IMG/VR virus record: IMGVR_UViG_3300028829_004880
Coordinates: 1-58,277 of that record
From: a virus
DNA length: 58,277 nt
Strand: one strand, 5' to 3'
Shown: one piece after another, positions 22,302 through 30,583 of the stretch
How positions within the stretch are numbered: the first letter of the stretch is position 1
Layout: every line of letters starts with the position of its first letter
Notes under the pieces: model-generated
Databases searched by the model: none
What the model was told of the DNA's origin: nothing
The model's input: the letters and a program-made list of their open reading frames with translations, nothing else
Translations under genes and position numbers: made by a program

Positions 22302-23520
22302 AACCTTCCAACCAATCCAAAAATTTTGTCGCATAAAATCCTTTACGAATCTTAACCAATAACTCATTAACCAATTCTAGGTCAACCTTGTCTGGAAGAC
22401 TTGACTCATCAAAGATGGTATCCATCTTCTCAATTGACTCATCAGCCATTGTGATAAGTTGTTCTAGGTCAACTTCACCACGTCTAATCCCTAATAACTC
22501 CTTAGCATCTGGTCTACGTACAATAATACCCTTTCCAGACCCAATTTCTTGAGCCATTCTGATTAGCCTCATGCAGTGCATCATATTCTTACCATCAATT
22601 TGTTGACCATGAGTCTTCGTATCTACATACCTTTGAGTGTTTCGATTTTCTAACCACTCTTGGTATTCTTTATAGTCCTTACAATGTCTAGTATAACCAT
22701 CCTTATTGTAAGTGAAGATAGCAATTGGATTTAATGGATGACCTAATTGAGTTGTCTTAGGAACCGAAGAAAGTCTAAGTTGGTTTGATTCACCAGCATT
22801 ACTAGAACCACCAACCTTTGTAATACCCTTAAATCCGAATCCGAATGACCTACCCTTTTCTTTTAGATAAGCTTTTCTTTCATCCTTAGATTCTTTTGAT
22901 AGTTGAGGGTGGAAACATCTAGATGCTTCATCATCATAATACAGTGCATACATATCTCTAGCGTTAGGGATATTTACAACACCACAAAACTTTTGTCCAC
23001 GGTAGTCTAAAAATTCCTTCATAGGGATAGTCTTATGACCCTTGATAATATAACAGAAGTCAAGGATTTCTTTACGAGTAACCTTGTCCTTATCATTCTC
23101 CCAATTTTGTTTCTTATTAAGACCCTTCGCTTTCTTGATTTGCTGTCTAGCATATCCACCGAATGAGTTCTTACAACCCTTGGTGATAAATTCAGCCTTG
23201 TGTTCAAGGATGATATCAAATAATGGGTGCTTAGAGATAATACAGTCCTCTGGTGAGTTAAGTAACTCAAGAACCGTTGGATTGTCTGTTCCAAGTAGTT
23301 CAAGGAAACGTCTTATTTCCCATCCCGTATAATCAGCGTTCACATTAAGTTGTTCAATATAACCCGTACCAAGAATGTGTTCTTGTGGTAGGATAAATAC
23401 GAACTTCTTATCAATGTCTGACGTAGGTGTTTGCGTTCCATAGGCTTGTGAACCCACAACTGTTTCAAAGAGAATAAGTCCATTCTCCTTAAGATATTCA
23501 TATGTAATTCCTTTGTTCAT
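22294..23520 (-). CDS. Predicted nucleotidyltransferase (pol-beta superfamily)
   Basis: 408 residues. The N-terminal VVGSQAYGTQTPTSDIDKKFV (about 22-42) matches the GSxAYG...SDxD active site of the COG3541-like nucleotidyltransferases found in many phages and bacterial RNA-repair loci. The long C-terminal helical part is typical of the family. Likely nucleotide transfer to RNA or protein; neighbours include 2H phosphoesterase and RNA ligases. Convergent with the plus-strand gene (8-nt overlap). Confidence 0.8.
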   Translation of the reverse strand: MNKGITYEYLKENGLILFETVVGSQAYGTQTPTSDIDKKFVFILPQEHILGTGYIEQLNVNADYTGWEIRRFLELLGTDNPTVLELLNSPEDCIISKHPLFDIILEHKAEFITKGCKNSFGGYARQQIKKAKGLNKKQNWENDKDKVTRKEILDFCYIIKGHKTIPMKEFLDYRGQKFCGVVNIPNARDMYALYYDDEASRCFHPQLSKESKDERKAYLKEKGRSFGFGFKGITKVGGSSNAGESNQLRLSSVPKTTQLGHPLNPIAIFTYNKDGYTRHCKDYKEYQEWLENRNTQRYVDTKTHGQQIDGKNMMHCMRLIRMAQEIGSGKGIIVRRPDAKELLGIRRGEVDLEQLITMADESIEKMDTIFDESSLPDKVDLELVNELLVKIRKGFYATKFLDWLEGSK

Positions 23521-23551
23521 AATCCTTATTTTTATAATTAATTATTCATAA

Positions 23552-23559
23552 CAAATATA
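23552..23559 (-). promoter_or_regulatory. TAnnTTTG -7 element
   Basis: TATATTTG 31 nt before the start at 23520. Confidence 0.5.
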
Positions 23560-23570
23560 CGAATAATATT

Positions 23571-24167
23571 TTACTTATACAAACCTTTCTTCAATAATTC
23601 GTGAACCATCTTAGATGTTGTCAAGTCCATTCTACCAGCCTTAGGTGCATGGTCCTCAATGTCTTCATTGGTTCTTCCATCAACAGCATAACCAATACTC
23701 ATATGAAGTCCATAGAACGGTCTTCCAAGACCTACCTCACTTCTTATCTTATGAAGCTCAGTTCTATCTTCCTCTGGCATTACAAGCCACCAATGGTTCC
23801 CATCACTTCTAACATCAGTTGATAGAGTTACTTGAATCTTAGTGTGGTGATACTTCTTCTTAAGTTGGTTCCACATGTGTTCTCTCTCTTCCCTAGTACC
23901 CTTACCACCATTCAAATCACCCTCTCTATCATTGATGAATGAGATGTGTGTTCCCCTAAGTGGTGGGTTAAGAATTATATTATATCTCTTCTTAAGAAAC
24001 CATGCATATAACCCCCAAGTATCTCCTTTGATTCTCTTATTAGGTGCTATCTCACCATCGATAACCACCATAGCAACTTTCTTCCAAGAACTTTGTTTCT
24101 TGTGCTTGGCTGTCCTATCTATTGGGTCAAAGACAAGTGTTCCCTCGAATGTTACTTCTTGTTTCAT
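23571..24167 (-). CDS. 2H phosphoesterase-like protein
   Basis: 198 residues from the ATG at 24167 (MKQEVTFEGTLVF). Two H-x-S motifs, THISFI (about 83-88) and LHMSIGY (about 160-166), are the paired catalytic motifs of 2H phosphoesterases. These cleave 2',3'-cyclic phosphates or cyclic oligonucleotides: RNA repair enzymes and the anti-CBASS protein Acb1 both belong here. Context (RNA ligases, tRNA genes) favours RNA repair, but an anti-defence role is open. Confidence 0.7.
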   Translation of the reverse strand: MKQEVTFEGTLVFDPIDRTAKHKKQSSWKKVAMVVIDGEIAPNKRIKGDTWGLYAWFLKKRYNIILNPPLRGTHISFINDREGDLNGGKGTREEREHMWNQLKKKYHHTKIQVTLSTDVRSDGNHWWLVMPEEDRTELHKIRSEVGLGRPFYGLHMSIGYAVDGRTNEDIEDHAPKAGRMDLTTSKMVHELLKKGLYK

Positions 24168-24199
24168 ATCGTAAAGATACAAATAATATTTTAATATTC

Positions 24200-24922
24200 C
24201 TAATTATTAGCTAATCTAAATGCTCGAAGGAATGTTCTAAGGAAGTCATTCTTCTCCCCACCAATCTTTTCAACCCACTTAGCTCTGTTCTTTATGTTTT
24301 CGACTTCCCACTTGTCCATTTCCTTATCGGATGGTTTATAACCTCTTCTATAGTCCTTCCATGGGTAAGGCATATCAACATAGTCTGGGTATAATTCTCT
24401 ATCAAATACTCTTTCATCCGCTAATAGGTTAACAGATGTCAATGCATTATTAAGGTCTGGCTCGTAGAACTCAGAAAATAGGATGTTATTCTCGATTAAT
24501 TGGTCTCTATACTTCTGCATAGAACCATACCACTTGCTAGTCTTATCATTGTTGGTTGTACCACCATTGTAAATGATGTATGTCTTGTACTCAGTAGCCC
24601 ATAGGTTGAAGATAGTTTCTGTTCTACCCATTCCTCTACAATTTTGTTGGTACTCATCCTTTCCGTGACCGAATTGGATACCAGCTTGAATTGGTGAGAT
24701 ATTGTAAGGTACAAGACCGTACATTCTGTACTCTAAGTACATTTCAGTCTTTCTTGGTGTTGAGTTAGGTTTTACACTCTTAACTGTTAACCAATCAAGG
24801 AAGTGTTCCTTTGTTACTCGTGTTGTATAATACCATTCTTCCTCACTGTTGAATAAGTCAAGTATTCTCATATTTGCATCCAAACACCATTGGTATGGTG
24901 TGCATTTATCCATTTCCATCAT
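24200..24922 (-). CDS. Peptidyl-tRNA hydrolase II-like domain protein
   Basis: 240 residues. SPIQAGIQFGHGKDEY (about 75-90), the IIYNGGTTN strand and FYEPDLNNALTSVNLLADE recall the Pth2 fold (QAG-GH and the late EPD-T element). Pth2 enzymes free tRNA from peptidyl-tRNA. The fit is partial, so the activity is uncertain; a role beside tmRNA and tRNA repair would make sense. Confidence 0.5.
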   Translation of the reverse strand: MMEMDKCTPYQWCLDANMRILDLFNSEEEWYYTTRVTKEHFLDWLTVKSVKPNSTPRKTEMYLEYRMYGLVPYNISPIQAGIQFGHGKDEYQQNCRGMGRTETIFNLWATEYKTYIIYNGGTTNNDKTSKWYGSMQKYRDQLIENNILFSEFYEPDLNNALTSVNLLADERVFDRELYPDYVDMPYPWKDYRRGYKPSDKEMDKWEVENIKNRAKWVEKIGGEKNDFLRTFLRAFRLANN

Positions 24923-24926
24923 TTCT

Positions 24927-25424
24927 TCATATTTTAAAATTTTCTATATCTAATTCTTGTTCTCCCTTTGTGAAGACCTCATAATAATCAACAGGTTCAT
25001 ATATTACCTCATGACGACCCATAAAGTTCTTGCCAGTACTCTCAATTGTTGGTTCTATGAGTTTTCTATTAGGTATATGAATAGGTTCCCAACCTTGGTT
25101 TGTCATAAGAACATGCTTTTCTGGTGTATCACTGAATGGGTACCTTATAGCATAGTAATGTTGCCAATTACCGTCTCTTGTACATACTGAGTTTCCAACA
25201 CATACCACAATGGCTATCTTTTCTTTATCATCAGTCTTTAATTTATCCTTATGACCATCTTTATCACCCAATAAAAGAAATGCGACACTACCAATACTAA
25301 TTGGAACGATGACTTGATTTACCTTAGCCATACCTCTAAATGTCTCAGCATGTTCACGAGCCATTGAGCGATTAATCGCATTAACAGATGACCTGTGTGC
25401 TATTTCATTAAATAATGCATCCAT
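24927..25424 (-). CDS. Unknown protein
   Basis: 165 residues, helical N-terminus then beta-rich. One moderately hydrophobic stretch (about 38-52) is probably buried, not membrane. No motif. Lies between the Pth2-like and PARP genes with 1- to 4-nt gaps, so same operon. Confidence 0.75.
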   Translation of the reverse strand: MDALFNEIAHRSSVNAINRSMAREHAETFRGMAKVNQVIVPISIGSVAFLLLGDKDGHKDKLKTDDKEKIAIVVCVGNSVCTRDGNWQHYYAIRYPFSDTPEKHVLMTNQGWEPIHIPNRKLIEPTIESTGKNFMGRHEVIYEPVDYYEVFTKGEQELDIENFKI

Positions 25425-25425
25425 A

Positions 25426-26742
25426 TTATCCCATTTCTATCATGTAAGCAATCGTACATTGATTTCCATCATATACAATGAACTCATTGTTTCTAAGGTC
25501 AGCACCACCTTGTGCGAATACTGAATCATAACCCTCTTTGTTCATAACAGACTTTGAAAGACTATAACATGAAGAGTTATGGTGAAGGATTTCCTTCTGC
25601 TTTCCTAAGTGTACATCAAACAACGCTAAATACCCCTTATTAGACCCACCATTGGTCCAATGCGAACCTCTTAACGAAGAATACCCTAAAGACTTTTGAG
25701 CCTTGTCAGCGAAGTATATACCATCACCGAACATTGAACCAGTATGTATAGCACCAGAAGGTCTAATCATAAGACCAGTTTGGATAATATTAAACCAATT
25801 CTCATTACGACTACCATGCCAGTAAAGTCTTCGTTTCTTAACCTTAGCTTTCTTAAGGTTTTTATCGAAGGCTACTTGAGTCTTGTTATTCTTAACCTTG
25901 ATAATCTTCTTAGCTTGGTGAGCATTCTTACCTAACAACTTCTTAACAAGTGCAATGGCATCTGCATCAGTTTCTTCCTCAGCACTAAGACCCATTTGTT
26001 CAAGGATTGTAATATCATCAGTATCGATTGCATCATCAGCATCTGTTGTTGCTGTTGTATCCTTTTGTTGTTTAAGTAATTTTACTTGACCAGCCATCGT
26101 ATCAAGAGTATCTTGTTCACCAATTAACAATTCTTTGGCAATATCCAAATCACTCTTAGTTGCAGTTGCTGTAATAAGGTAATCACGAACATCCTTCATA
26201 TTTCTAGGGATGATTGTATATAACTCAATAAGTAAATTATTCACTAATTTGATATCAACACCCTTCTTAAGAACACCTAAAGCATTCGTAATAACTTCTT
26301 GGGCAGCATCAATTTGTGCCTCAGTTACAGCATCTTGACTTACCTTATAGTTTTTCTGAATCGACTTATTGGCGAATGCCATAAGGTCATCAAATAAATT
26401 TCTTGTTTTAGTACACTTGATGTCAGAAACCTTTGATGTACTAGTAGTCTTACTTGTACCATCAGAAGTAGTTTCGGTAATCATCTTAGTTACATCCTTA
26501 TATCCCTTTCTAGGGTTGGTCTTGCTATCATGAACCTTATCCCATTCGTGTGACTCTTTATATGCTGTCTTAAGTTCGTCAAGTTCCTTACCAACTCTAC
26601 CGTATAAGCATTTGATTCTACCATCACTTTGCTCATCCATATAATAAACCTTATTACTGTTACCAGTCTTACCGTTATCCACTGAAACGTGGATTAACTT
26701 TGCATACTTTAATCCGTTCTCTCTAATAATACCTCTTTCCAT
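25426..26742 (-). CDS. WGR-PARP: poly/mono-ADP-ribose polymerase
   Basis: 438 residues with a eukaryote-like architecture: WGR domain (about 1-85; KYAKLIHVSV...KVYYMDEQ...YGRVGK), PARP regulatory helical region (about 110-260), and PARP catalytic domain (about 300-438). The H-Y-E triad is visible: YWHGS, DGIYFAD and NEFIVYD. PARPs attach ADP-ribose to proteins or nucleic acids using NAD and are activated by nucleic-acid breaks through WGR. A linker of ~40 residues rich in Asp and Thr separates the last two domains. A phage PARP beside RNA/DNA ligases suggests a role in sensing breaks or reprogramming the host. Confidence 0.92.
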   Translation of the reverse strand: MERGIIRENGLKYAKLIHVSVDNGKTGNSNKVYYMDEQSDGRIKCLYGRVGKELDELKTAYKESHEWDKVHDSKTNPRKGYKDVTKMITETTSDGTSKTTSTSKVSDIKCTKTRNLFDDLMAFANKSIQKNYKVSQDAVTEAQIDAAQEVITNALGVLKKGVDIKLVNNLLIELYTIIPRNMKDVRDYLITATATKSDLDIAKELLIGEQDTLDTMAGQVKLLKQQKDTTATTDADDAIDTDDITILEQMGLSAEEETDADAIALVKKLLGKNAHQAKKIIKVKNNKTQVAFDKNLKKAKVKKRRLYWHGSRNENWFNIIQTGLMIRPSGAIHTGSMFGDGIYFADKAQKSLGYSSLRGSHWTNGGSNKGYLALFDVHLGKQKEILHHNSSCYSLSKSVMNKEGYDSVFAQGGADLRNNEFIVYDGNQCTIAYMIEMG

Positions 26743-26765
26743 ATCGTGTTTTAATTACCGTGACA

Positions 26766-26796
26766 CAAATATAACCATAAGAAACCAAACTACCAA
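26766..26796 (-). promoter_or_regulatory. Promoter of PARP operon
   Basis: TTG (26794-26796), 20 nt, TATATTTG (26766-26773), 24 nt before the PARP start. Confidence 0.65.
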
Positions 26797-26812
26797 ATTT
26801 TTTGGTAACTTT

Positions 26813-27100
26813 TTAAAAATTAAATTCATCCTCATCGGACCCACCCTTTATCTTTTCTAGGTATGGTAGACAATACCATGCTGGTCCCTCATTGTCAAAG
26901 TTTGTGTTGAATTCCAATCTACCGAATGGCTTTGCTTCGTTCTTCACATCTATTCTCTTTGTAACCTTTTCCTTAAGCATATTGGGTTGGTTCTCTTTAA
27001 TCCAAGCAATATAGTTAGGATTATTTTTACGTACCCATTCATAGGTCATACCTTGGTATTTTCCACTGCGGAACTTAAAGTCTGGTTTTGGTTCTACCAT
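26813..27100 (-). CDS. DUF3820-like small protein
   Basis: 95 residues. FRSGKYQGMTYEWVRKNNPNYIAWI matches the small domain (FGKYKG...P.YL.WL) found at the end of exonuclease X-type proteins and as stand-alone DUF3820. Possibly a nucleic-acid-binding accessory. Overlaps the upstream stop by 1 nt. Confidence 0.6.
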   Translation of the reverse strand: MVEPKPDFKFRSGKYQGMTYEWVRKNNPNYIAWIKENQPNMLKEKVTKRIDVKNEAKPFGRLEFNTNFDNEGPAWYCLPYLEKIKGGSDEDEFNF

Positions 27101-27297
27101 TATCTAACGTCCATCCTAAATAACTTAGGGTTTTTTGTTATCCAATTGTAGAAATAATCTTGCATGTCTGGTGGTAACATATGCCCTTGCATATATACAA
27201 CATCACTTACTATGTGAAATTCTTCACCACCATTGAATGATAAACCTTGGTCTAATTCAACTGCGTTTTTCAAGATGTAAATTTTACTCTGAATCAT
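27100..27297 (-). CDS. Unknown small protein
   Basis: 65 residues, no recognisable motif. Begins 49 nt after a TATATTTG promoter element. Confidence 0.65.
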   Translation of the reverse strand: MIQSKIYILKNAVELDQGLSFNGGEEFHIVSDVVYMQGHMLPPDMQDYFYNWITKNPKLFRMDVR

Positions 27298-27345
27298 AAT
27301 TTTTTGTTCTTAATTAATTATATTTTTATCTATTTATTTATATCA

Positions 27346-27353
27346 CAAATATA
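27346..27353 (-). promoter_or_regulatory. TAnnTTTG -7 element
   Basis: TATATTTG; the TTG of the preceding hairpin (TTGATTTTTCAA) can serve as the -33 box. Confidence 0.55.
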
Positions 27354-27356
27354 CGA

Positions 27357-27382
27357 AAAACCCTTGAAAAATCAAGGGTTTT
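27357..27382 (-). terminator. Intrinsic terminator of Rnl2 operon
   Basis: AAAACCCTTG-ATTTT-CAAGGGTTTT plus T on the coding strand, 12 nt after the Rnl2 stop. Confidence 0.75.
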
Positions 27383-27393
27383 AAGGTATTATT

Positions 27394-28455
27394 TTATAGT
27401 CCTACGTCTTTCATTTCCATCTCAAAGAACCACGTTCTAGCGACCTTTGAAATCTCTCCTTGAATTTCCTTAGGTTCGAATCCGTTACCCATAATGGTAT
27501 CCAATTCTTCCTTTACGATATCACCGACAATCCACTTAAGGAATGGTCCAAGGTTCTTTCTAGTCAAGTCAAGATTCTCCATTCTAAGTTGCTCAAGACC
27601 TTGCTCAAGTCTACCCTCAGTTACAAGGTTAGAAACCAACTCTTTCATGTTGTTGACTCTTTCGATATCAACTGGTGCAAGAGTCTTAGTTTTAGATGAC
27701 TGATGTTTCTCACCCTTCACCTTAAACCAATATCTAGATTTGTTCCACCCTTCGGTGATACATCTCCATACAATACCTTCCCCAACCCCAGAGTTACCAA
27801 ATGATTTACCAACTGGACATTCAGCTTCAATTACATTGGTTAATTCAACCAATTCATTTTGTGATTGTTCTGGATTGTTAAAGTCAATCTTAATCGTATG
27901 TGTTGGGTAATCTAAGATGTTGTAGATTTTATCCTCTGGAAGTTTGATTCTAGATAACTTATCATCATCCAACCATAGGTTATCAATCTTTATTGCAAAG
28001 ATAACAAACATCTTGTCAAGACCATTGAGTGCAACACCCTTTTGGATGTTACCACCACACCATTCACCATAAACTCTGATAACCTCTGGTGTATATCCCA
28101 TATCGTTACCCATTTCCTTTTCAATCTTATTAAGGATTGCTTCGGTGTTGCTAGTATGTGCAAATGCGGCAAATCCAGCATTATCCTTTGTTGGAGTGAT
28201 AATGTTCTTTCTAGATTGTGCATGCATATTATAATCATGCTTAAGCATATCCCATGTATATACAATAGCCGCATTGGTCCCATGTAACTTAACTGTACCC
28301 CTAAACTCAAGTGTTGGAACCTTCTTCGTTAAATCAAATGTTGGTTCACCATTTTCATCTTCACCAGTATAAGTGGCACGATGCTTTACTTGATGAATTA
28401 CCGTTCTAAATTGTTCAATACTAGGAAATTTGTACATTGTTTGTTCCATAATCAA
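27394..28455 (-). CDS. rnlB: RNA ligase, T4 Rnl2 family
   Basis: 353 residues. Nucleotidyltransferase motif I KLHGTN (Lys near 57) carries the covalent AMP; further motifs include YGEWCGGNIQKGV, VIFAIKI, GEGIVWR and WFKVKGEKH (motif V). Rnl2 enzymes seal nicked RNA, including cleaved tRNA anticodon loops. A second, Rnl1-type ligase is at 34619, so both T4 families are present. Overlaps the upstream gene by 4 nt. Confidence 0.93.
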   Translation of the reverse strand: MIMEQTMYKFPSIEQFRTVIHQVKHRATYTGEDENGEPTFDLTKKVPTLEFRGTVKLHGTNAAIVYTWDMLKHDYNMHAQSRKNIITPTKDNAGFAAFAHTSNTEAILNKIEKEMGNDMGYTPEVIRVYGEWCGGNIQKGVALNGLDKMFVIFAIKIDNLWLDDDKLSRIKLPEDKIYNILDYPTHTIKIDFNNPEQSQNELVELTNVIEAECPVGKSFGNSGVGEGIVWRCITEGWNKSRYWFKVKGEKHQSSKTKTLAPVDIERVNNMKELVSNLVTEGRLEQGLEQLRMENLDLTRKNLGPFLKWIVGDIVKEELDTIMGNGFEPKEIQGEISKVARTWFFEMEMKDVGL

Positions 28456-28889
28456 TAATTTGTTTGCATTTCGTAAATAATTAATTTCGCTTCTTTATCA
28501 CCAACTCTATCCATTTTTAAAAATGGTCTATCAAATTGAAGGTCATGGTCATATTCATCTATGACATTAACATAAAAATCATTTTGACCCATGAGTATCG
28601 GTCTTCTTCGATTCTTAGCTAAGACACCCTTCTTTGTTAGAAATAGATTTTTACCTATTAATTTAGGTAATTTATCTTCAATGTTACTTATTTCCTCACT
28701 AAATTGAGTTCTTAATGCAATAAATAATTCTTCTGTTGGTGCGCCCTCGTGTGGGGTTATACCATCACCATCCGTTCTGTGGTTATTTATATAACGTTCC
28801 TCATTATAGGGGATATTATTAACCTCATTAACTAAAGCATCAATATCATAGGTGACTTCAACACCTTCTACTGTTATTGTCTTTTCCAT
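28452..28889 (-). CDS. Unknown protein
   Basis: 145 residues, mixed alpha/beta, acidic N-terminus. No motif seen. Translationally coupled to the Rnl2 gene (4-nt overlap). Confidence 0.75.
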   Translation of the reverse strand: MEKTITVEGVEVTYDIDALVNEVNNIPYNEERYINNHRTDGDGITPHEGAPTEELFIALRTQFSEEISNIEDKLPKLIGKNLFLTKKGVLAKNRRRPILMGQNDFYVNVIDEYDHDLQFDRPFLKMDRVGDKEAKLIIYEMQTNY

Positions 28890-28899
28890 TCTTTACGAA

Positions 28900-29265
28900 T
28901 TAAAATGGTAAATCATCATCAGTGTCCTCATTAGGAATATCCGTATTGGCTACCTTAGCCTTCGTTTTAACGTCTTTTGTGGCTACTTTACCATCTTTAC
29001 CCATAACACCAATTTTAATACCGTTAAGGTTCGTGTAATACTTACCGTTATACTCGTTTCCTCTAAGTGCGAATGCTACTGTTGCAACATCACCAACTTT
29101 GAATACATCAAGTAATTCAGAACTCTCTTTCAAGAATTCAAACTTAATGTCTTGTGGGTATTTATCATCGTTTGATGTTAATACAATTTCTCTTTTCTTA
29201 AACCCACTATCGTAAGTGATAGTGTCAAAAATCTCTTTGATTGTTCCTTCAAATGTGTAAATCAT
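28900..29265 (-). CDS. DUF3127-like OB-fold protein with SSB-type tail
   Basis: 121 residues. The order FEGTIKEIFD, KKREIVLTSNDDKYPQDIKFEF, VGDVATVAFALRGNEYNGKYYTNL fits DUF3127, an OB-fold family common in Bacteroidetes. It ends DTDDDLPF, the acidic tail by which single-strand DNA-binding proteins recruit partners. Likely a phage ssDNA-binding protein. Confidence 0.75.
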   Translation of the reverse strand: MIYTFEGTIKEIFDTITYDSGFKKREIVLTSNDDKYPQDIKFEFLKESSELLDVFKVGDVATVAFALRGNEYNGKYYTNLNGIKIGVMGKDGKVATKDVKTKAKVANTDIPNEDTDDDLPF

Positions 29266-29297
29266 AATTTGTTTTATTTACTTCTTGTTATTTTGGA

Positions 29298-29720
29298 TTA
29301 ATACACTAATTCTGGTATTAATTCCTTAGTTGTGTCATCATCGAATAACACTCGATATTTGACATAATAATTATATTGACCACCACCAATTAGAACATCA
29401 GATATAATCACTCTAGAAGAGTCACTCTTCAAGTAAACTATATCACCAACACCATAAGTAATGTCACTTTTAGCTTCATCTCTATGAACCATAGCTAATG
29501 TTAGGGTTTCATATGCAGATAATCTCTTATTTGCAATAGACAATGAATCTACCTTGTATTCGCAAGTTGTACTCAACTCTAACTCAGAGGTTAACTTATC
29601 TTGAAGTTCCACACGCTCTTTGTTAGCTCTAGTGTCAGATTGATACCTTAGGTACCCATCAGTACCAACCAATGTTAAAATAAGAATGATACCAACCAAA
29701 TTTATTATATTCTGTTTCAT
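29298..29720 (-). CDS. Membrane-anchored protein
   Basis: 140 residues. One N-terminal membrane helix (about 5-23), a short coiled coil, then a beta-rich C-terminal domain (YGVGDIVYLKSD...DDTTKELIPELVY) of a kind seen in phage hypothetical proteins. Confidence 0.75.
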   Translation of the reverse strand: MKQNIINLVGIILILTLVGTDGYLRYQSDTRANKERVELQDKLTSELELSTTCEYKVDSLSIANKRLSAYETLTLAMVHRDEAKSDITYGVGDIVYLKSDSSRVIISDVLIGGGQYNYYVKYRVLFDDDTTKELIPELVY

Positions 29721-29721
29721 A

Positions 29722-30039
29722 TTAACTAATAATTAAAATTAATAAACTAATTATTGATGAGAATAACAATGAAATAATCATATTCATAACTAATAATATT
29801 GTTACCCAAAGCCATGTAGTTTCAATGTAATTACTCATAAAGATTGCAACTCTAGTTATAACCCTTTTATTGTTGATTGCTGGGTGATTTGACATACCCA
29901 TAACTTTAGTAATATCCACCATCTGATTAAGTGTCTTTATTGCACTAATCAATGATTTAATCTTATCCCACTTTAACCAAAGATAAATTGCTTCAACTGC
30001 TGAGATTACTAAGAATGTTATTAAAAATATATATCCCAT
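29722..30039 (-). CDS. Membrane protein
   Basis: 105 residues with an N-terminal helix (about 3-21) and a strongly hydrophobic C-terminal half (about 75-104). Stop-to-start spacing of 1-2 nt on both sides shows an operon with its neighbours. Confidence 0.75.
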   Translation of the reverse strand: MGYIFLITFLVISAVEAIYLWLKWDKIKSLISAIKTLNQMVDITKVMGMSNHPAINNKRVITRVAIFMSNYIETTWLWVTILLVMNMIISLLFSSIISLLILIIS

Positions 30040-30041
30040 AA

Positions 30042-30581
30042 TTATTTATTGTCTAATTTTATGTCTTTGATTACAGAACCCTTAGGTAAGTAAATATCAT
30101 ACTTCTGATTACCACGATTTCCATTAAGTGGAAACCAAAAACCATCATTATGATATGGTACCATATGTATCACAATCTTAGGTGTAGTAAGTGTATCTGT
30201 CTCATATATAGTAGCTATATCAGCACTAATTGAACGTCTAACAATACCACCATTATCAGTCTTTCGGTAATAGTTATAAACCATATTCTCTTCAATGTAT
30301 CCACAACCTAAAAAGAATGAAGCGTCAGTATCTGTACCATCACCCATTGAGACAATTTCATGGGTCACTGTTTCACTATACTCTGCTATTTGAAATGCAC
30401 TCCCAAATAGAAGTAACAGACCACTAAATATAAAACCGACTACAAACCCACAGAATAATCCACCAACTCGTCTACCTATTTTTAATAATAATGAATCATA
30501 GTAATCTTCATATTCACTAATAAACCCGAAGATAAAAATAAGTGAAAATAGTATAGAAAAAATAATAATAAATACTAACAT
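30042..30581 (-). CDS. Membrane protein with extracytoplasmic domain
   Basis: 179 residues: hydrophobic segments at about 2-22 and 40-66, then a ~110-residue beta-rich polar domain. Two nt downstream of the DNA ligase. Function unknown. Confidence 0.75.
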   Translation of the reverse strand: MLVFIIIFSILFSLIFIFGFISEYEDYYDSLLLKIGRRVGGLFCGFVVGFIFSGLLLLFGSAFQIAEYSETVTHEIVSMGDGTDTDASFFLGCGYIEENMVYNYYRKTDNGGIVRRSISADIATIYETDTLTTPKIVIHMVPYHNDGFWFPLNGNRGNQKYDIYLPKGSVIKDIKLDNK

Positions 30582-30583
30582 AA

